DNA from: Eucalyptus grandis
Lineage: Eukaryota > Streptophyta > Magnoliopsida > Myrtales > Myrtaceae
Direction: 5' to 3'
Assembly: GCF_016545825.1 (NCBI RefSeq)
Contig: NC_052617.1
Span: forward strand, 2,986,001-3,050,000
Length of the DNA: 64,000 nucleotides
Positions 39,491-51,014 of the stretch are shown piece after piece. How positions within the stretch are numbered: position 1 is the first letter of the stretch; the number at the start of each line of letters is the position of its first letter. The notes under the pieces are model-generated. The model saw nothing but the letters and a program-made list of their open reading frames with translations. It was not told where the DNA came from and made no database searches. Position numbers and translations under genes: made by a program.

Positions 39491-39687
39491 GTTAAGGAAA
39501 AGTGCGCGACTGATGAGGCAAGATGATATGAACATGAAGGAGGGTCGTTTATCTTCCGTGATTTGCGCGGAGGTGCATGCGTTGGTTTTCCTCAATTTTT
39601 TATGAACTGTCCACTATAGACGACAAGCATGGAGCTATGTATTAACCATAAAGATACACTTCCAGAAAGCTGATTTACTCGTACGCG

Positions 39688-39825
39688 ATGGTGAACGGCG
39701 GGGGCAGATTCGTCGTGAGCTACTTCCTTACGGCGGAGCTGGAGAGGGTGCCGGAAGGGTGCATCGATCAATATGTGGAGATGCATGGAGTGCAAGATTG
39801 CTTTATTAGGGTTAGCAATTTTTGA
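39688..39825 (+). other. 45-codon ORF, divergent from CYP81 copy A
   Basis: Opens M-V-N-G-G-G-R-F-V-V and ends F-I-R-V-S-N-F then TGA. It starts 307 bp upstream of the P450 ATG on the opposite strand. The frame is open in all three units (48611-48748 and 59345-59482) with a handful of amino-acid differences and no indel. In units A and C the frame also continues upstream of this ATG (L-I-Y-S-Y-A), while unit B has TAG there. It may be the last exon of an older gene or a small independent ORF. No family recognised. Confidence 0.4.
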
Positions 39826-40562
39826 TAGGACGTGATAATACAACTCAAACACGACATGAAATTAGCGAAGTCAAATTAAACTAATCAAGTTCCAATCAAT
39901 TTCATGACAACCTTCAAGACATGACATTAGTCATCGCATCTTGTTTGTGTCAAACCTATTAGACATGAAATTTAACCCATATGCCTGTTTTCTTTAATAA
40001 GTTAGTGTCAATAAAATCTATATGTGAACTTCATGTAGACATGTTTACTCAAAAGACTATCATGTCCAGGGTATTCAATAGTTAAATATTACGATAAGGA
40101 TATTTCATTAACTATGTTCATTCTATAAAATTTAATAGCATGATAAAGAAATTCAAAATAACATTACGACTCGAATAGAAGTTGCAAGAGTTCAAATGCA
40201 TTTTCTCAATTAGATGTAAACATATGGTGCATTTGTTTCGCAAATCTTGATTGATTTGAAAATTATTTTCCAAAAAAAAAAAATGATCACTTGAATCACT
40301 TACAAAAATGAATGACGAAAAATATTATCATCATTCGCAACATAAATTGTCATTGATAATGAAAACATTTATTATGGATGAATTTATTTCGAGCAATTCA
40401 AATAATCATTTTCAAAAAATATTTTTTAAATTATTTTTTTCTTGAGAAAAAAGGAACTGTACAATCAATCATATTTATGTTTGACAAAAAAAAATCAATC
40501 ATATTATGTTTGGAGTTTGTTGTGAATCACAATTTTTAAAGAAGTGACCCATAAAAATTTAT

Positions 40563-41534
40563 GGGAAAATTTCAAATAAGGACCCAAAGTGTCATCATTT
40601 TCTCAAAATAAGATCTGAAGTGAAGTTTGTCTCAAATAAGAACTCAAAGTGCCATCATTTTCTCAAAAGAGGACCTAAAGTGAAGTTTGTCTCAAAGAAT
40701 GACCCAAAGTAGTCATTTAGTTTCAAAGAAGGATCTCACTCGTCAGCCGGTGAATAGATGCATTTCTAATGTATATTCTGGTGGCCTGATTTTGGTATTT
40801 TCATCTTCTTCTTTTTTCATTTTCGGTTGCCCTGTTCATCATCTTTTTCATAACCTATTCACTTTTTCTTGCCCAAATCAAGAACACTAGACTTGAGGAA
40901 AGGCCGGCGAGCGAGGGCTTGACGCCCATCGCTGACAACAAGCGAGGGCCATCGAGCCCTCGCTGGCCATGGGGGAGGGGGGTCATCCAAATCAAGGCCC
41001 TACAAGAAGGTCCTTGAGGGCAAAAGGGGTAGCTGAAGAAGTCGTCGAACTGGGAGCAATGGTGGGAGGAAGGGATAAAGAAAGCGATGCGGGCGTCCTA
41101 GTCGTAGTTCTAGCAGAAGACGAGGTTATCGGTGGAGCAGTAAACGAAGGTGGGGGAGGTCGCCCCTCACGGCCATCAGCGAGGTCGCCCCTTGCCGTCC
41201 TTGGGCGAGGGCTCGCCCACCTCACCGGCCACCGATAAGGGCCGGCGAGGGCCTGCAAGCCCTCGCCCACAACCAAGCAAGGGCTCAACAACCCTCGCCA
41301 GCCGTAGCCAAGGCCACCCTCCCCAAATCTGGCTAGGGTTGGCCTGCAAGCCCTCACCCACTGCCGGCGAGGGCTTAGTGGCCCTTGCCTACTGCCGGCG
41401 ATGGGCGTCCAACCCTCGCCGGGCCCTCACCAACAGCCAATGCTCGCCATCCCTTCCTAAGTCTGATGTTCTTTAGAAAAAGACGAACATGAGACGAAGA
41501 AGATGATGAATAGTGCCACCATTGACCTATAATA

Positions 41535-41573
<39 letters not shown>

Positions 41574-41855
41574 TAATAAAGAACAAGACAATCGAAAATT
41601 TAAAAAAAAAAAAATTGACAAAAATACCCCTAACCAAGCTAGGAATATGCATCGGAGATGTATCTATTCACCGGCCGGCAAATGAGATCCTTCTTTAAGA
41701 CTAAATAATCACTTTGGGTTCTTATTTGAGGCATGCACTCCACCGCGCCCTTTTGATAAAATGAAGGCGACTTTGGCCCTTATTTGAGATAAATTTCACT
41801 TCAGTCCTCTTTTGAGAAAATGATAGCACTTTGGGTTCTTATTTGAAATTTTTCC
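40563..41855. mobile_element. Mutator-like non-autonomous element, 1,293 bp, unit B only
   Basis: Inserted in a sequence that is intact in unit C (near 49470). A 9-bp duplication AAAATTTAT brackets it (40554-40562 and 41856-41864). Termini GGGAAAATTTCAAATAAGGACCC and the reverse complement of GGAAAAATTTCAAATAAGAACCC match closely, and the terminal inverted repeat continues for about 190 bp with internal subrepeats (CTCAAATAAGAAC, AAAGTGCCATCATTTTCTC). The core includes a GC-rich GAGGGC/GCCCTC low-complexity part (40900-41450) and an AAT microsatellite. No transposase frame. Confidence 0.87.
41527..41580. repeat. (AAT)n microsatellite inside the unit B element
   Basis: About fifteen ATA/AAT units, with one C interruption. 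Confidence 0.9.
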
Positions 41856-44574
41856 AAAATTTATAGTTATCTACTATTTGATTTTTTATTATTTAAAACA
41901 GATTATTATTCTTATAATAAATTATAAACTATCATCTAATCGTTTTTCTTTATATTTCAACCATCAGTTGTCCAAAGGATGAGTTCACACTTATGAACGG
42001 ACACGAACAGTTCCGTCCTTCGCACACCTTTCAAAACGTGAAGATTGATGGGCCGAACATTGGCAATTCATCATACAAGAAGGCAAAAACGACAAGGTCG
42101 AAGATCATGGTGCTCTTCACCTTGTGGCCTTTTTGATTGTGGAAGAAACCAAATGGAAATAGTCATTGCTTATCCTTCCCAGCATCGGATACCAATTTCA
42201 GAGGCACTCCAGCCTGGGAGTCTGCACACTTGTTTATCCAAGTCTCGTTTGTAACCGTACAATTACAGGAACGTGCGGTGGTAATTAAGCCCGAAAATAT
42301 CACAGCATATAATGATATTGTTTTATGACGTCAGGACATGTTGTCGTGTTCGAGTTCGATGTCATAAACCACCGTCCGTGGGTTACGTGCTGAAGATGTA
42401 AGGCCGGGCACTCAAGCCCTGCTGTTCGGCATGAGATGGCCAAAAATCCCACTGGACACAATCCTGGTTCCATTTTGGGTCCCAACACCTAAATAATGGT
42501 GAATTTCGATGGAAAATCCCACCCAACCTCCCTCACCGGACAATATTCTAGCAAAATTGTCTAGCCTAAAGTAATGTGTCATCTTTTGGAAATTAGGGCA
42601 CCTTTGATTTAAAACACGTTGTTATGTCGTTGAAATAAAAATAGACTTTTCTTAAATAATATTGATGTTATCCAGCTATAAATAGATAATTTGATTCTAT
42701 GTCCAAAAGGAAAGCCTTAATTAGACTAGACCCAACCCTATGTTATTTATCCAGGAGATCGTACAATGATTAAATCAGATTTGAGGTTGGAAAATTGAGG
42801 ATGGACTTGATTATGAGTCTAATGGCCACTGGTAGAAAGAATTGTCCAAAAAATCATGAATATATTGCAATTTGATCGATTCAGTTTTAGACCTTCCAAT
42901 TGTGCCAATTGAATCATAACTATTTTCACGTTTTGTCAATTGAGTTCATCTTGTCAATTTTAATCAAAAATCACTAATGTAGACATGAGTAGTGCCGCAA
43001 AGGACAATCAACACTAATGTGGACCATATTTTTATTATTTCTTTCTTTGTCTTTCATTCTACCCGAGGGTTGGCCAATTGGGGGAAAAAAAGGAAATTGA
43101 ATATAAGAAAAGCGAAACAATTTACAAAATAAATTATAACATTATCCCCCAATTGCCACATAAATTGTCAATGTCAAAAAATTCCAGTTAAAATTGGCCG
43201 GATTAACTCAACACAAAACGCAAAAATGTTTAGGACTTAATTTATGAAATTAAAATATCTAAAATTGAATTGGATAAAGTATAATAGGTTCGGATTTTTT
43301 GGACAATTTACACACCACCGGCATGCCTAAGTAACAAAGGCCCAAAGAGGCCCTTTTGGGAGGGCTTTTTCAAAGCCTATTAGTTATTAAACTTTGCCCA
43401 ATCCGGTTTGGCCCAATTTTCTACATAGATTTTTTGTTACGGTGGGATTAGGAAACAAAATATGCTTAATTCACAAGCTCGTTTTGAACTTGCCCATTGA
43501 TGTCGTCCAATTGAAAGACGAAATATTTTGTTATTTAATTAATTAACAAGCGCAACGGGTGCATTTTTTAACAAACTCATCAGAAACATCATAAAAATTT
43601 CGGCGAAAAAGTTTAATTTTTCAAAACCGGCTATAAGAGAGAGTTGCTATGAAGCAGTCACGTGCATCTTTTGAGACAATATACATGACCAAATAAGTCG
43701 ACTCAAAATAGTGATCCGGTCACCCATGTCATCTCAACAAATATCCATTTATACATTCGCTTGCCACGTGATTCATCATTGTTGCCACAACATGTCTTTA
43801 CACGCCACGTCATCATATGATGTGGGCATTATATGCCATGTCATACTTTTTACGCACATCCATTTTTCAAAACATACATGAAAAGCAATCATCCCAAGGC
43901 GCGACTTGATGTGAACCTTTCACTTGATTATGTCACCAAAAATTATAATTGCATCTCATATTTTTAGAAAAGTAGTTGACAAATGCATGTTGAAACTAAA
44001 TTGAAATACATGATACCGAAAAGATTATGTAGGGTTGTTAACCGTTCCTAACATGCATAGCATTCCCCAATTAAGTTATTGTTTAATTAGATTGATCGCT
44101 CGTGAACATGGACCAACCAAAACAAGTCAAGTAGAGAAAAAACTTCTCAAAGTTGTGCAAGAATATTAGCAATCATGCATTCACGCACTTTTGAACACAG
44201 CCCCTAATGGCTGTCTCTAGTGAGTTTTTTCAGGGTAAAAAAATCTAACTTCATTAATTGAAAAACTTACCTTCCAAAAATACCGAAAGTCGAAAGCACG
44301 TCCCAATTTGCTTTGGGTTTTCAGCGTTGTCAAGGTTAATTTTTTTCCAACGTGATTTTCAAAATAATTTGCCAAATATCACAATTTTTATCGAATGGGT
44401 TTTGGAGCTCAAAACTCCTTGGAAAAGCTAAATCAAATGTAGTCTTAACTTATTTTTATAGGGCTAGTGTAAAATAAAAACATCCAGAAAGATTATTCCA
44501 CTTCATATTGTTCCATGTTGCTTCCTAACCTTACGCGTACTGTGCGTCTCTAGCTAGCATTTCTTCATCGTTTC

Positions 44575-47500
44575 TTATTTAATGTGATCATCTCCACTGG
44601 CCAGGAAGGGCGTGATGATTTCACGCGGCTTGCACAAGGCCTGCAAAGGCTCCGCCGGCGGTGCAGTGAGGCCGTTGCCCTCCGTCATGTCGATCTCCTC
44701 CAAGCCGACTCTCCGCCACTCAAAGCACTGGAGCAATGCTCCTAACGCTAACCCCACCACTCTCTTCCCAAGAGCAGCCCCAGGACATACTCGCCTTCCC
44801 GCACCAAAAGGAATCATTTTGAACCCTTCATTACTCTCTTGGCCGCCGTCAAATCTATCCGGCATGAAACTCTCGGCATCCTTCCATAGCTTGGGGTCCC
44901 GGTGAAGGCTCCACGCGTTTACCAGCAGCATCGTACCTCGCGGAACGTGGAAGTTACCGATGGTGGTGTCTTCCGAGGATTCATGTGGTAGAAGAAGAGG
45001 AGCTGATGGATACAACCTCATCGTCTCGCTAACGACGTTCTGAAGATAGCTGAGATTAGCGAGGTCGGATTCTTCAAGGAGGCGGTCATGTCCAACTTTG
45101 GATTCTATTTCGTCGCAAGCCCTTCGCATTGCTTCGGAGTGGTTGAGGAGAAGTATCATTGCCCATTCTATCGTGGTGGCCGTGGTGTCGGCTCCACCAA
45201 CCAGCATTGCCTGCACAATTCACAGGGCTAATTTACCTAAAGTGGGTCTTCATGTTATAGAAAAAGAACTGCTAGCTTTACTAAAAATACTTTCATCTGA
45301 TACACTGACAGCAAAATAAAAATCATTAAATATTCAAATACTTTAATAAGTGCAAATGAACTCATTCAATTAAGAGTTTAGAGTCTTATTTATCTATATA
45401 AAAAAAAATTCACATTGATAATATGTTATATAAATTCATAACAAAACTAGTTTACTGAATAGTGTATCAGATTGATATTAGTTATTAAATATAATCCTTT
45501 TTTTAAGTTTTACTTAAAGTTTAACACATCATTTAGTAAACAAGCTCCTTATACCGGTATTAGTACATATGGCATTGTGCACGAGAAAATACATCTAACC
45601 AAATGTCATGCACCACTCAACTTAAATTCCTATCTTGGACTTAAGCCACACAGTTGAATGGCTAATTTTAGTTCTCTATCCTTGATAACATAAGAATGTA
45701 AGAACTGCTGGTAGCCCTTTCTTCTTTTCTGAGGTTTGATATATGTCGGATGTTGACCCTCTTGACTATATAGCACAAGTGTTTGACCCAAACGATATTT
45801 TCTTCCGCTGGGCGACCAGTTGATGGAGGCTGCCATTGCATTCTTAGGTTCTGCTCTTTTCAACAAAAAAACCCTTTCAGAAAAACATATTTCCAGATTT
45901 TTCAGCGTGCATTACACAGAAAATAAATTAATTAAGAAAAATATTTTTCATGAAGAGAAAAAGGTCTTTCAAAATAAAAATATATATATTTCCCTTTTTC
46001 AAATTAGAGAAAACATTTTCCTCACTCACTCTTTCTTATCCCAGACTCTAGTAGCCCCCACTTCTCTATTTTTTATATTTTTATTTTTTTAAATTTATTT
46101 TTTATTTTTTATTTTTATTTTTGCTTTTCTTCTTTCTTGGCCAATCGCTAGCTACCGGCAAAGAAGAATGAGGGGGAAGAAAAAATAAAATAAATAAAAA
46201 GAAAAAGTAGAAAGAAAATAAAAAGTTTAAAATTTTGATTTTAAAAAAAATAAGAAAATAAGAAAATAAAAATTTATTAAAATGAGTCCATAGACGAAAA
46301 TCAACTTGAATTTTCCACACCGAAGGCATAAAATATTTTCCAATTCATTTTCGAGTTCCAACCACGCACTAAAAGATATTATCATTGTTCTCAAAAAATG
46401 ACTTCGTGGAAAATATTTTTAGGAACATCATATTTTTCACGAGATGAACGAAATTTTAAAGGATAAGCTACGTCACATGATCATCTTGCTAGTCAAATAA
46501 TTTCAATGATTATAATAAGATTGTGAGAAAATACTATATTTGATCAAACAATATCATCATCATGATAGTGACTTTTACCAATTTTTTTAATGCATCGTCG
46601 ACGCATCAGTCCCTCCCACTTGCACCTTAACCTTTTCCTTGCGTGGAAAATATTGGCATTAGCTACCGAAATTCAACCAAGGTGGGCGCTAAGTGATCGG
46701 CTTTCTTACATGATCATCTTTTTCTTGCCCCAAAAAAATTCTTTAACTTATAAAATTTGTCTCAGGCGAAAGCGTTAATCGATTAGTCATTTAAAATGAA
46801 CGAACGAGGAAATGCAAAGATTTTTTATTTTATTTTGAAGTTGTCTTCATCTAGTTTGGTAATGATCATGGAAAAATTGCATTTCCATGACCCGCCTCGC
46901 GACAGATTTGGACAGGTGAGGAAATGCGAAGTGACATGCCACTTAATCAAATAACAATTAATGATTTAAAATTTTATGAATAGTTTAGTATATTAGATTG
47001 TAGGAGGACACGAGATTCTGAGTTTGAAAATATACTTTCCGATAATAATAAAAAAATTCTAACAATTTAAATTTTTAAAAGGTTGGTAAAAAAGGTTGCT
47101 CCGTCCCTAACTTGCCGGTAAATTAAATATGGTAAATAGAGAGTGACGGTGCTCACCAGAACGAGGCTTTTGACTGTTGTATTGGTGTAGAATTCCGGAT
47201 CCTGTTCTTGGACGTCCAACATCCGATCGATGAATGTCGTCCTCGATGGTCTCGTCCCGTCGACCCCTTTTGATGACACTGACGCGGCCGCCACCGCCGC
47301 CGCGGACGACCGCTTGTTCCTTTTCCCGCTTTGCTCGTCGACCAGCTGCTGGAAAAACACGTCCGCCTTCCTCATCACGCTCTTCATCTTCTTCTTCACC
47401 CCGTGAAAATCAGCCCACCCCAACGCTGGGATGAAATCCCCGATGTACCCAGCGTTTCCGAAAAGCTGCGAGAACTCTCTCATGATCTCCCTGAACTCCC

Positions 47501-48304
47501 TCCCTTCCTCCGACACCTGGTCCGTCCCGAAGTAGCTCTTTCCGGCGATCATACGCATCATCACATTCAGGGTAAGATCTAACAACCTCCACCGCATATC
47601 CACCTTCAGCCATTCCCTATCTTCTGCAGGAAGAAAAGAAAAAATAAACAGATATAACTTCTCTTCGTGAGGTGTATGGTAGACACAATCAAACTGCAAG
47701 ATAACTTGTGCCTTTTTTGGATAGAGGTAGATTCTTCATATGCAGCCGCCAGGTAAATTGTGTCTAAGCAATACTTACTCCGGTCTCTGAGACAGCAGTG
47801 ATCTCGAAACAGTTGCCTCACCAGGGAAAGAACCTCCTCCTGCCGGACAGCGGAGTAATCAGCGAGGGGCCTCGCGGAGAACATCTCCACAGCTGTGAAG
47901 CGGCGGATGTTGCGCCAGTAGTCACCGTAAGGCATTAGGCCCAAGACGCTGTAGTCGTAGCCGAGGAGCTTCCCCGATAGCAAGCGGGGCCGGTTGGCGA
48001 AGGTGACATCCTTCTCAGTAAAAAACTCCTCGACGGCCGGCAGCGAGGAGACGACTACGATTTTGCGCGAGCCGAACCTGAGGAAGAAGACTGGGCCGTG
48101 CTGGAGCGAGAGATCGTGCAGGGTTCGGTGGAGGGGCTCCTTGACCAGGTGGAGGTGGCCGATGATAGGGAGGGAAGGAGGGCTCGGTGGCAGGCGGTGG
48201 TTGGGATTCGTGCTTTTGTGGAGGAAGAATCTGTAGAGGAGGAAGAGGAGGGAGAGAGAGATCAGTGCTAGGTTCAGCCATTGATGAGGAGCTTCTTCCT
48301 CCAT
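44575..48304 (-). CDS. CYP81-type cytochrome P450, copy B (542 aa, three exons)
   Basis: Exons are 48304-47779, 47623-47157 and 45210-44575, with the same splice sites and phases as copy A. Exon 2 is 15 bases longer through extra Ala/Ser codons in a low-complexity surface loop (S-A-A-A-V-A-A-A-S-V-S-S). The I-helix is G-G-A-D-T-T-A-T-T, the heme loop F-G-A-G-R-R-V-C-P-G. The PERF motif reads P-D-R-F; this Glu-to-Asp change is conservative, but PERF is usually strongly kept. The residue at the exon 2 end is Leu (A has Gln). An in-frame upstream ATG at 48385 also exists. No stops or frameshifts were found. Intron 2 is about 1.95 kb and lacks the transposon of copy A. Confidence 0.85.
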
Positions 48305-48610
48305 TTTCTCAGTGGAAAAGTGTCGATTGAACTGTTTGTTGAGTTGAAGTTCTTGTATACTACTAGGCGACGAGGAACGCATCAATTTAAAACCATTTAA
48401 AGAATAGATTATAGTTAAGGAAAAGTGCGCGACTGATGAGGCAAGATGATATGAACATGAAGGAGGGTCGTTTATCTTCCTTGATTTGCGCGGAGGTGCA
48501 TGCGTTGGTTTTCCTCAATTTTTTATGAACTGTCCACTATAGACGACAAGCATGGAGCTATGTATTAACCATAAAGATATAATTCCAGAAAGCTGATTTA
48601 CTCGTAGGCG

Positions 48611-48748
48611 ATGGTGAACGGCGGGGGCAGATTCGTCGTGAGCTACTTCCTTACGACGGAGCTGGAGAGGGTGCCGGAAGGGTGCATCGATCAATATGTG
48701 GAGATGTATGGAGTGCAAGGTTGCTTTATTAGGGTTAGCAATTTCTGA
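48611..48748 (+). other. 45-codon ORF, divergent from CYP81 copy B
   Basis: Counterpart of 39688-39825. Same length, Ala to Thr at residue 16, and Tyr-Gly for His and Asp at residues 33 and 37. A TAG lies three codons before its ATG, so here the ATG must be the start if it is translated. Confidence 0.35.
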
Positions 48749-49642
48749 ATATGACATGATAATACAACTCAAACACGACATGAAATTAATGAAGTCAAAT
48801 TAAACTAATCAAGTTCCAATCAATTTCATGTCAACCTTCAAGACATGACATTAGTCATCGCATCTTGTTTGTGTCAAACCCATTAGACATGAAATTTAAC
48901 CCATATGCCTGTGTTCTTTCATAAGTTAGTGTCAATAAAATCTATATGTGATCTTCATGTAGACATGTTTAGTCAAAAGACTATCATGTCCAGGGTATTC
49001 AATAGTAAATTATTACGTTAAGGATATTCCATTAACTATGTTCATTCTATAAAATTTAATAGCATGATAAAGAAATTCATAATAACATTACAACTCGAAT
49101 AGAAGTTGCAAGAGTTCTAATGCATTTTTCTCAATTATAGTTCTAATGCATTTTTCTCAATTAGATGTAAACATATGGTGCATTTGTTTCGCAAAACTTC
49201 AATGATTTGAAAATTATTTTCCAAAAAAAAAAAAAATTGATCACCTAAATCACTTACAAAAATGAATGATGAAAAATATTGTCATCATTCGCGACATAAA
49301 TTGTCATTGATTATGAAAAACGTTTATTATTGACGAATTCATTTCAAGCAATTCAAATAATCATTTTCAAAAAAAAAATTAATTTTTTTTTTAGAAAAAT
49401 GAACTATTTAATCAATCATATTATGTTTGAATTTTGTTGTGAATCAAAATTTTTAAAAAGTGACCCATAAAAATTTATAGTTATCTATTATTTGATTTTT
49501 TATTATTTAAAACATATTATTATTCTTAAAATAAATTATAAACTATCATCTAATCGTTTCTTTTTATATTTCAACCACCAATTGTCCAAAGGATGAGTTC
49601 ACACTTATGAATAGACACGAACAGTTTCATCCTTTGCACACC

Positions 49643-49696
49643 TTTCAAAACGTGAAGATTTTTTTTTTTTTTTGAGCAATTTCAAAACGTGAAGAT
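49643..49696. mobile_element. Micro-retroposon scrap with 17-bp target duplication, unit C
   Basis: TTTCAAAACGTGAAGAT occurs at 49643-49659 and 49680-49696. Between them lie 20 bases, fourteen T then GAGCAA. Unit B has a single copy without insert (about 42028). Same type of event as at 37651-37710 but at another site. Confidence 0.75.
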
Positions 49697-50186
49697 TGAT
49701 GGGCCGAACATTGGCAATTCATCATACAAGAAGGCAAAAACGACAAGGTCGAAGATCATGGTGCTCTTCACCTTGTGGCCTTTTTGATTGTGGAAGAAAC
49801 CAAATGGAAATAGTCATTCCTTATCCTTCCCAGCATCGGATACCAATTTCAGAGGCACTCCAGCCTGGGAGTCTGCACACTTCTTTATCCACGTCTCGTT
49901 TGTAACCGAATAATTACAGGAACGTGCGGTGGTAATTGAGCCCGAAAATATCGCAACATATAATGATATTGTTTTATGACGTCACGACATGTTGTCGTGT
50001 TCGAGTTCGATGTCGTAACCCGCCGTCCGTGGGTTACGTGGGGTGAGCGTGGTTGGTAGAACCGGGAACCGGAACCGAACAGAGGAGGTTCCGGTTCGGT
50101 TCCCGGTTCTAAGGGGACCGGTTCCGGTTCCCGGTTCTCTTTTTCCGGGAACCGGAACCTGAGGAACCGGAACCGGCAAAGTTACA

Positions 50187-50200
50187 AAATAAAAACCCTA
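50187..50200 (+). promoter_or_regulatory. Telo-box-like motif (AAACCCTAA) with CT-rich tract
   Basis: AAAACCCTAATTC lies just inside the left subterminal repeats, followed by a 200-bp pyrimidine tract including (CT)n and (CTT)n runs. Telo-boxes and pyrimidine-rich leaders are typical of plant ribosomal protein promoters, so this may be captured promoter DNA. The link to the eL39 fragment 600 bp away is inference. Confidence 0.4.
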
Positions 50201-50209
50201 ATTCTTTCC

Positions 50210-50799
50210 GTGCGATTCCCCTTCCGTTCAACTTTCCCCCTTTTCCCTTTCTTTTTCCCTCTCTCTTTTCTCCACCTTTTCCTCCTCACGTCACTTCCTG
50301 CCCCCACTTTTTCTTTTCCTCTCTCTCTCTCTCTCTTCTCTTTCCCCCTCTCTCGGCCGAACCCCCACTCTTCTTCTTCTTCTTCTTCTTCTTCTTCCTT
50401 CCTCTCGCCGGTTGCTGCTTCACCCACCACCACACCGCCGCCCCACGCCCTACTCACCACCACCTCTTGGCCACCAAACCCCCACCACCCACTGCTTGTC
50501 CAACAAGCCGTCTCTCCGTTGAGTCCGACGAGCTGTATTGCCGTCCGCGCCACCGTGAGGCACCGCCGCCGTCCCCAAGCCACCATCACCACCTCTTGCT
50601 GCAGCTTGCTCGGCCGTCCGAGCCATCGTTGCTCCGAACCGTCACCACCTCCGCCCGAACTGAGCTCTTCCCCCCTTGGCCGTGGGTTGAGCCGCGGCTG
50701 CCGCCTTCTTCAGTGCGCCGTTCATGCCGCCGTTGGTGCCGTGAGTCTCGTGCCTTCGTCGCCGTCGCGCCACCGTCGCCGCGTGCTCGCCGTCGCCAG
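50210..50799. other. CT-rich and GC-rich low-complexity stretch inside the element
   Basis: Open frames of 100-200 codons occur on both strands, made of Ser/Pro/Leu-rich low-complexity sequence. Includes (CT)n at about 50316-50336 and (CTT)n at about 50369-50400. No protein family is recognised. It could be captured 5' UTR or exon DNA from a host gene. Confidence 0.5.
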
Positions 50800-51014
50800 A
50801 TCAAGAAGAAGCTGGTGAAGAAGAACCGGAACCGAACAGGCCCATCCCTCCCTGGATTCGCATGCGAACTGACAACACTTTCCTTCACATTTTGTCCAAA
50901 AAAAGCCGTCTTTTTATTTTATTTTATTTTTTTGTGGCCTAATTTTTGTCGCCGAAATCGTTCAGGTACAACGCGAAGCGTAGGCACTGGCGCCGCACCA
51001 AGCTAGGGTTCTGA
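50800..51014 (+). pseudogene. RPL39: Ribosomal protein eL39 (RPL39) gene fragment captured in a transposon
   Basis: eL39 is a 51-residue protein of the large ribosomal subunit near the exit tunnel. From 50800 the frame reads I-K-K-K-L-V-K-K, then after a shift R-P-I-P-P-W-I-R-M-R-T-D-N-T to 50879. After a short AT-rich intron with acceptor TTCAG, it reads Y-N-A-K-R-R-H-W-R-R-T-K-L-G-F and TGA at 51012-51014. These match eL39 from residue 9 to the end. The initial M-P-S-H-K-T-F part is absent. The intron is kept, so it came from genomic DNA. The frame break lies exactly at a 17-base copy of the element's own subterminal repeat (50823-50839). Confidence 0.85.

Larger units (their letters stand above)
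31310..40126. repeat. Tandem unit A of the CYP81 triplication
   Basis: Starts at AAATTTAATCATGTGATAAC-like sequence that matches the starts at about 40127 and 49051, and ends at ACTATGTTCATTCTAT. Contents in order: AT-rich lead, a conserved non-genic block (31850-32330), 2 kb of spacer, CYP81 copy A, then a 45-codon ORF. After removing the 1,039-bp insertion in intron 2 it is about 7.8 kb, like the other units. Confidence 0.85.
40127..49050. repeat. Tandem unit B of the CYP81 triplication
   Basis: Same order as unit A, about 8.9 kb, or about 7.6 kb after removing the 1.3-kb Mutator-like insertion at its left end. Confidence 0.85.

Noticed and set aside
40969..41476. Overlapping GC-rich frames of 89-121 codons on both strands
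   Set aside because: They come from GAGGGC/GCCCTC low-complexity DNA inside the unit B Mutator-like element; no transposase motif.
50210..50818. 202-codon open frame (plus) and long antisense frames
   Set aside because: Ser/Pro/Leu low complexity from CT-rich and GC-rich DNA inside a transposon; no family likeness and no sister copy in units A or B.
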